Assembly: GCA_024280785.1 (NCBI GenBank)
Contig: JAJRPK010000227.1
Location: 1 to 9,392 of the forward strand
Direction of reading: 5' to 3'
Origin: Gammaproteobacteria bacterium
Lineage (GTDB): Bacteria > Pseudomonadota > Gammaproteobacteria > Pseudomonadales > UBA7434
Length of the DNA stretch: 9,392 nucleotides
Shown here: one piece after another, positions 6,137 to 9,392 of the stretch
Numbering within the stretch: position 1 is the stretch's first letter
Layout of the letters: each line of letters begins with the position of its first letter
Notes under the pieces: model-generated
What the model was told of the DNA's origin: nothing
Databases searched by the model: none
The model's input: the letters and a program-made list of their open reading frames with translations, nothing else
Position numbers and translations under genes: made by a program

Positions 6137-6160
6137 GCGGTCTTAGTGGATTTTGGCCGC
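6137..6160 (+). other. Hairpin in the hemD-hemX gap
   Basis: GCGGTC (6137-6142) can pair with GGCCGC (6155-6160) over a 12-base loop, with five Watson-Crick pairs and one G-U pair. The hairpin lies 27 bases before the hemX ATG in the only sizeable gap of the hem cluster (111 bases). No T-run follows it. It could affect mRNA stability or translation between hemD and hemX. Confidence 0.35.
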
Positions 6161-6187
6161 AGAGTCGCAAATACAGGAAATAAAATT

Positions 6188-7513
6188 ATGACGGAAAACA
6201 AAGTAGATAGTGATAAAAAAGAAAATTCGGTTACAGACAGTGATCCTGTTAAAGGTGCTGTCTTGATAGAAAATAGTTTGAAATCTCCAGTAACCGCTGT
6301 GACCGAAAAAAAAGGAAATGGCGTAGCCCGTCTTGCTTTATTGTTGGCGGTATTGGTTGCGCTGGTGGTTGCTTGTCTCGGCTGGATTCTTCTGCAACAG
6401 CAGGATCAGCTGCAGGTGCTCTCAGGTAATTCGACTAACGATCAGGAACAGTTGCAAAATTATCAGCGCACAGTAGCCAGTAACCACAGTTATTTGAGTG
6501 ACGAGTTGGCGGCGCGGGGCCGTGAATTATCATCGCTTCGCGTTGCGCTAGAGGATGCCAGTGTCGTTATTGATGGCCACAGTCGCCGTCTGCTTTCGCT
6601 GACGGCGACGACGACGGATGATTGGCGTTTAGCGGAGGTAGAGTATTTACTTCGTTTGGCCAACCAGAGAATTCTGTTATCGAAAGACGGCGTAACAGCA
6701 CTTAATTTGCTGCGGGCTTCCGATCAAATTCTTTTAGAGTTAGGCGACCCGCGCTTATTTAATGTAAGAAAAGCGATAGCCGATGACCGCGCAGCATTAG
6801 CGATCGTTGGCCAGCAAGACCTGGAAGGGGTTTTTCTGCAGCTCTCGGCCCTGTCTGGCCAGATAGATAAATTGCCGCTATTGGTGCTGCCGAAATTTAC
6901 TTCTGCTAAAAATTTGGCGCTCAGTAATTCGTCGCCCAGCGATAGCCTAGAGCCTGAGGTGGCTGCTTCATTGAGTTGGCAGCAGAGATTAACGGCTATT
7001 GGGCTTTCCACTTGGCACGAGTTAAAGTCTATGGTTATTGTCCAGCGCCGCGGTGAAGAAATAAAGCCTTTGCTACCTCCGGAACAGCAATATTACTTGC
7101 GAGGTAATTTGCGGTTGTTGTTGAGTCAAGCACAACTTGCTTTGCTTGATGGGCGACAGCAGATTTATTCTGATAGTCTCACTAACGCCGTTGATTGGAT
7201 AGCTGACTATTTCCCAGCGGATGAATCGGCAGTTCAAATGATGACTGAAAATCTCGAGCAGTTGTCTGCCGTGCAAGTGGTGCTACAGCTTCCCGATTTA
7301 AGCCATTCTTTACTGGCCATTAAAGCGTTTATTGCGGATCAGCATCGCTTGAACCAGGGAGATGTTTCGATGGGCCAGCTAGACAAAGAGCGCAAGCAGA
7401 AAGCAGCTAGCGCGGCCACTAATTCGGTTGATCTAAGTAGTGATAAAAATATTGCTATATCGAAGTCTTCCTTAATTGCAGAGCAAGCCAATAAAGCAGA
7501 GGCAGAGTTATGA
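6188..7513 (+). CDS. hemX: HemX family inner-membrane protein
   Basis: HemX proteins are encoded beside hemCD in many gammaproteobacteria. They were once annotated as uroporphyrin-III C-methyltransferases, but this family lacks the methyltransferase fold and its true role is unclear. The 441-residue product has a polar, low-complexity cytoplasmic N terminus (1-48). A single membrane helix follows (about 49-69, rich in Leu, Val and Ala), then a Gln-rich segment likely to form a coiled coil (about 70-150). The conserved HemX block has LAEVEYLLRLANQRI and LLRASDQIL. The C-terminal tail is low-complexity and charged. I chose ATG 6188 because AGGAAA at 6175-6180 lies seven bases before it; the frame is open back to a TTG at 6107, which has no ribosome site. 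Its stop overlaps the hemY start as ATGA, indicating translational coupling. Confidence 0.88.
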   Translation: MTENKVDSDKKENSVTDSDPVKGAVLIENSLKSPVTAVTEKKGNGVARLALLLAVLVALVVACLGWILLQQQDQLQVLSGNSTNDQEQLQNYQRTVASNHSYLSDELAARGRELSSLRVALEDASVVIDGHSRRLLSLTATTTDDWRLAEVEYLLRLANQRILLSKDGVTALNLLRASDQILLELGDPRLFNVRKAIADDRAALAIVGQQDLEGVFLQLSALSGQIDKLPLLVLPKFTSAKNLALSNSSPSDSLEPEVAASLSWQQRLTAIGLSTWHELKSMVIVQRRGEEIKPLLPPEQQYYLRGNLRLLLSQAQLALLDGRQQIYSDSLTNAVDWIADYFPADESAVQMMTENLEQLSAVQVVLQLPDLSHSLLAIKAFIADQHRLNQGDVSMGQLDKERKQKAASAATNSVDLSSDKNIAISKSSLIAEQANKAEAEL

Positions 7514-8838
7514 GGCGGCTTTTCGTTATTGTTTTATTGGCTTTGACAGTGGCTACAGTTGTGTACCTTGTATCAGCGCAGGGTAGTGGGTATTTGTTGA
7601 TAGCGGTTGGAGAATATACCGTAGAGATGCCTTTTGTAGTCGCCGTCATATTGAATTTATTTGCCTTTGTCACGTTGTATTTTTCGATTGCAGTGCTGCG
7701 TATGTTACTAAGCACCCGAAGCGGGGTGTTAGGGTGGGCGCAAAACAGACGTCGCCGTCGAGGTTTAAATAGAACGACCCACGGCTTGATCGCATTTGTA
7801 GAGGGCCGCTGGGACTTTGCGAGAAAATCCTTGTCGAAGTCAGCCGGTAATTCATCGACCCCGTTAGTAAATTATTTGTTTGCCGCAAGGGCTAGTGCGG
7901 CGATGGGTGATGAGAAAGCGGTAACGTCTTTTCTTAAGCAAGCTGAGTTGTCTACTGAAGGGGCTGATGTTGCCATTGGTTTGACCCAAGCTGAATTGCA
8001 AATTAACAATGGCCAATACGAGCAGGCGTTAGCTACTTTGCTGAGAGCTAAAAAGAAAGTGCATCATCATCCCGTCGTGTTGGGTTTGCTAGCGACTGTA
8101 TATCAGCAGCTTAACGATTGGGATAGTTTGATGAAGTTATTGCCGGCATTACGTAAGTACAGTGCTAGTAGTCGGCAGGATGTCGATGCTTTAGAACGTG
8201 AGGCTTGTTGTTCAATGTTGGTGTTGGGGTCGGATTCAGGGCTTAATGAGTTGTTAACGTGTTGGAAGTCTTTGCCAGGAACAATGAAAAAGGATTCGGC
8301 AGTCGTGGCTTGTTATGCAGAGAATCTAATTTCGGTAAATTCTGTGGCGGATGCAGAGCGTGAATTAAGGTTGCAGTTGCATCGTTCTTTTGACTCCAGA
8401 TTGATTACTTTGTACGGATTAACAGCTAACCAGCAATTTGATAAGCAGCTTGCCTTTGCTGAAAAGCTATTAAAATCGAACCCCGATAGCGCGGCATTAC
8501 GATTAGCGTTGGGACGGATTTGCAGCCATCATGGCTTAACGGATAAAGCAGCAACGTATTTTGAACAAAGTAATGCATTAGAGGAGAGTACAGATGCTTA
8601 TGCTGGGTTAGCTAATCTGTATGCAGCGGAGGGGGATTTTTCAAAGAGTGTAGAGTTCTATGCGCGAGGTCTTGCCGTACAAGTTAGCGGTACCTTAACA
8701 ATAGTTCCAGTACTTGCTGCACCGAATTTGGCAAACATTGGTGCAGAAAAAATGGCTGTAAGCTCGATGCTAGCTGGCATCGATAATAAAAAAACCTTAT
8801 TTACATCTACTGATAAGATCCAACCCTTTAAAATCTAA
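7510..8838 (+). CDS. hemY: HemY family TPR inner-membrane protein
   Basis: This is the proteobacterial HemY, a membrane-anchored TPR protein encoded next to HemX. It is unrelated to the Bacillus HemY protoporphyrinogen oxidase despite the shared name. The 442 residues begin with a membrane helix (about 4-22), the conserved GYLLIAVGEYTVEMP segment, and a second helix (about 40-63). A basic stretch, QNRRRRRGLNR, follows. The rest is helical tetratricopeptide-like repeats, visible as alternating Ala/Leu-rich helices, for example LVNYLFAARASAAMGDEKA, LGLLATVYQQLNDW and AYAGLANLYAAEGDF. The ATG at 7510 overlaps the hemX stop by four bases and is preceded by AGAGG at 7498-7502. E. coli HemY is about 400 residues, so this one is somewhat longer, mainly at the C terminus. 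Its function in heme synthesis is undefined, with roles in complex assembly or delivery suggested. Confidence 0.9.
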   Translation: MRRLFVIVLLALTVATVVYLVSAQGSGYLLIAVGEYTVEMPFVVAVILNLFAFVTLYFSIAVLRMLLSTRSGVLGWAQNRRRRRGLNRTTHGLIAFVEGRWDFARKSLSKSAGNSSTPLVNYLFAARASAAMGDEKAVTSFLKQAELSTEGADVAIGLTQAELQINNGQYEQALATLLRAKKKVHHHPVVLGLLATVYQQLNDWDSLMKLLPALRKYSASSRQDVDALEREACCSMLVLGSDSGLNELLTCWKSLPGTMKKDSAVVACYAENLISVNSVADAERELRLQLHRSFDSRLITLYGLTANQQFDKQLAFAEKLLKSNPDSAALRLALGRICSHHGLTDKAATYFEQSNALEESTDAYAGLANLYAAEGDFSKSVEFYARGLAVQVSGTLTIVPVLAAPNLANIGAEKMAVSSMLAGIDNKKTLFTSTDKIQPFKI

Positions 8839-8894
8839 TCGAGCATGAATTCAATTCAAAGCTTAAATTTTTTGCCTTAAGAATAAATTATTCG

Positions 8895-9392
8895 TTAGAT
8901 ATGTTGCTTGTTAAAGCCCTGGCTATTTTTTTTATACGCAGCGGGGGTAAGTCCTACTTGCTTTTTGAAATGTGAGTAGAACGCTGACTGGCTACCGTAA
9001 CCTACCTCCATGGAAATATCGAGTATTTTTCGCGCCTTGTTTTCAGCTAAGTCTAGCAATTGTTTGGCGGCATCAATACGATAGCGATTAACCAATTCAT
9101 AAAAATTGTGGCCGCCGCATTGGTTAATTGCCTGGCTTAACTGGTGTGGTGTTATCGCTAGTGAATCGGCTAGATCTGGAAGTGTTAAAGAGTCATTCAG
9201 ATAAGGACGTTGCTGAATCATAAACTGTTGTAGTTTCTGCCAAATGACCTTTAGTTCGTCTTGAGTGACCCCTGCTTTTTCATATTTGATGCTTGATTTT
9301 TGATTAAGATTATTTTCGTTGGCTTTTGGCGCAGAACGGTTAAAGACATTTTTTAAATCGGGAGTAAAAATAACAGGCTGCCTTAACCCTCC
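8895..9392 (-). CDS. AraC-family transcriptional regulator, C-terminal part
   Basis: The frame is open to the window edge, so the N terminus and start codon lie outside; 165 residues are visible. The last 100 or so form an AraC/XylS DNA-binding domain with two helix-turn-helix units, the first around LTLPDLADSLAITPHQLSQAI and the second around KILDISMEVGYGSQSAFYSHF, ending KKQVGLTPAAYKK. Before it, KYEKAGVTQDELKVIWQKLQQFM with PYLNDSLTL is the linker pattern common in AraC regulators whose N terminus is a multi-helix membrane domain. The membrane part is therefore an inference about DNA not seen. The gene is convergent with hemY, with 56 bases between stop codons, and has no evident functional tie to the heme genes. 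Its targets are unknown. Confidence 0.85.
   Translation of the reverse strand, partial: GGLRQPVIFTPDLKNVFNRSAPKANENNLNQKSSIKYEKAGVTQDELKVIWQKLQQFMIQQRPYLNDSLTLPDLADSLAITPHQLSQAINQCGGHNFYELVNRYRIDAAKQLLDLAENKARKILDISMEVGYGSQSAFYSHFKKQVGLTPAAYKKNSQGFNKQHI
8913..8933 (+). terminator. Weak candidate terminator after hemY
   Basis: AGCC-CT-GGCT (8915-8924) is followed by a run of eight T (8926-8933) in the plus direction, about 80 bases past the hemY stop. The stem is short and the loop must open to four bases, leaving three strong pairs plus possible A-T pairs. It lies inside the 3' end of the convergent AraC gene. The T-run makes it suggestive only. Confidence 0.25.

Noticed and set aside
6107..6187. 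An upstream TTG start for hemX.
   Set aside because: There is no ribosome site there, whereas AGGAAA lies seven bases before the ATG at 6188. The extra residues do not resemble HemX N termini.
8881..8893. GAATAA-A-TTATTC, a perfect short inverted repeat between the hemY and AraC stops.
   Set aside because: It is entirely AT-rich with six-base arms and no adjacent T-run, so it is likely chance in AT-rich intergenic DNA.
1..9392. A novel defence or mobile system in the window.
   Set aside because: Every sizeable gene belongs to a recognised housekeeping or regulatory family. No transposase, integrase, toxin, nuclease or CRISPR array is present.

Overview
The window looks like a chromosomal housekeeping segment from a gammaproteobacterium related to Pseudomonas and its marine relatives. 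The basis is gene order: argH diverges from an algZ(fimS)-algR two-component pair, which is followed by hemC-hemD-hemX-hemY. This order is known from Pseudomonas, and the protein sequences fit those families. Species cannot be named from the sequence.

Layout. Positions 1-296 hold no convincing gene. They carry the 3' half of a CAU-anticodon tRNA on the minus strand (about 248-292), degenerate partial copies of its 3' end, hairpins and a perfect 18-bp palindrome. argH (minus, 297-1751) encodes argininosuccinate lyase. The roughly 150-bp argH/algZ divergent region carries -10-like boxes for both directions and a perfect TTGCTA-A-TAGCAA inverted repeat on the algZ side. algZ (plus, 1899-3044) and algR (3046-3882) encode a LytS/AlgZ-type membrane histidine kinase and its LytTR-type response regulator, one base apart. 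A 214-bp gap follows, with a candidate promoter and four 11-bp tandem repeats that run into the hemC start codon. hemC (4097-5104), hemD (5120-6076), hemX (6188-7513) and hemY (7510-8838) form a compact tetrapyrrole cluster. The window closes with the C-terminal 165 residues of an AraC-family regulator on the minus strand (8895-9392, 5' end outside the window), convergent with hemY.

Function. HemC and HemD act in succession to convert porphobilinogen to hydroxymethylbilane and then to uroporphyrinogen III. HemX and HemY are inner-membrane accessory proteins of this cluster with poorly defined roles. In Pseudomonas, AlgZ/AlgR control surface and virulence traits; here they sit upstream of the heme genes and could share transcripts with them.

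I see no defence system, mobile-element gene, CRISPR array or rRNA. The unusual material is non-coding: the truncated tRNA and its degenerate echoes beside argH, and the tandem repeat at the hemC translation start.
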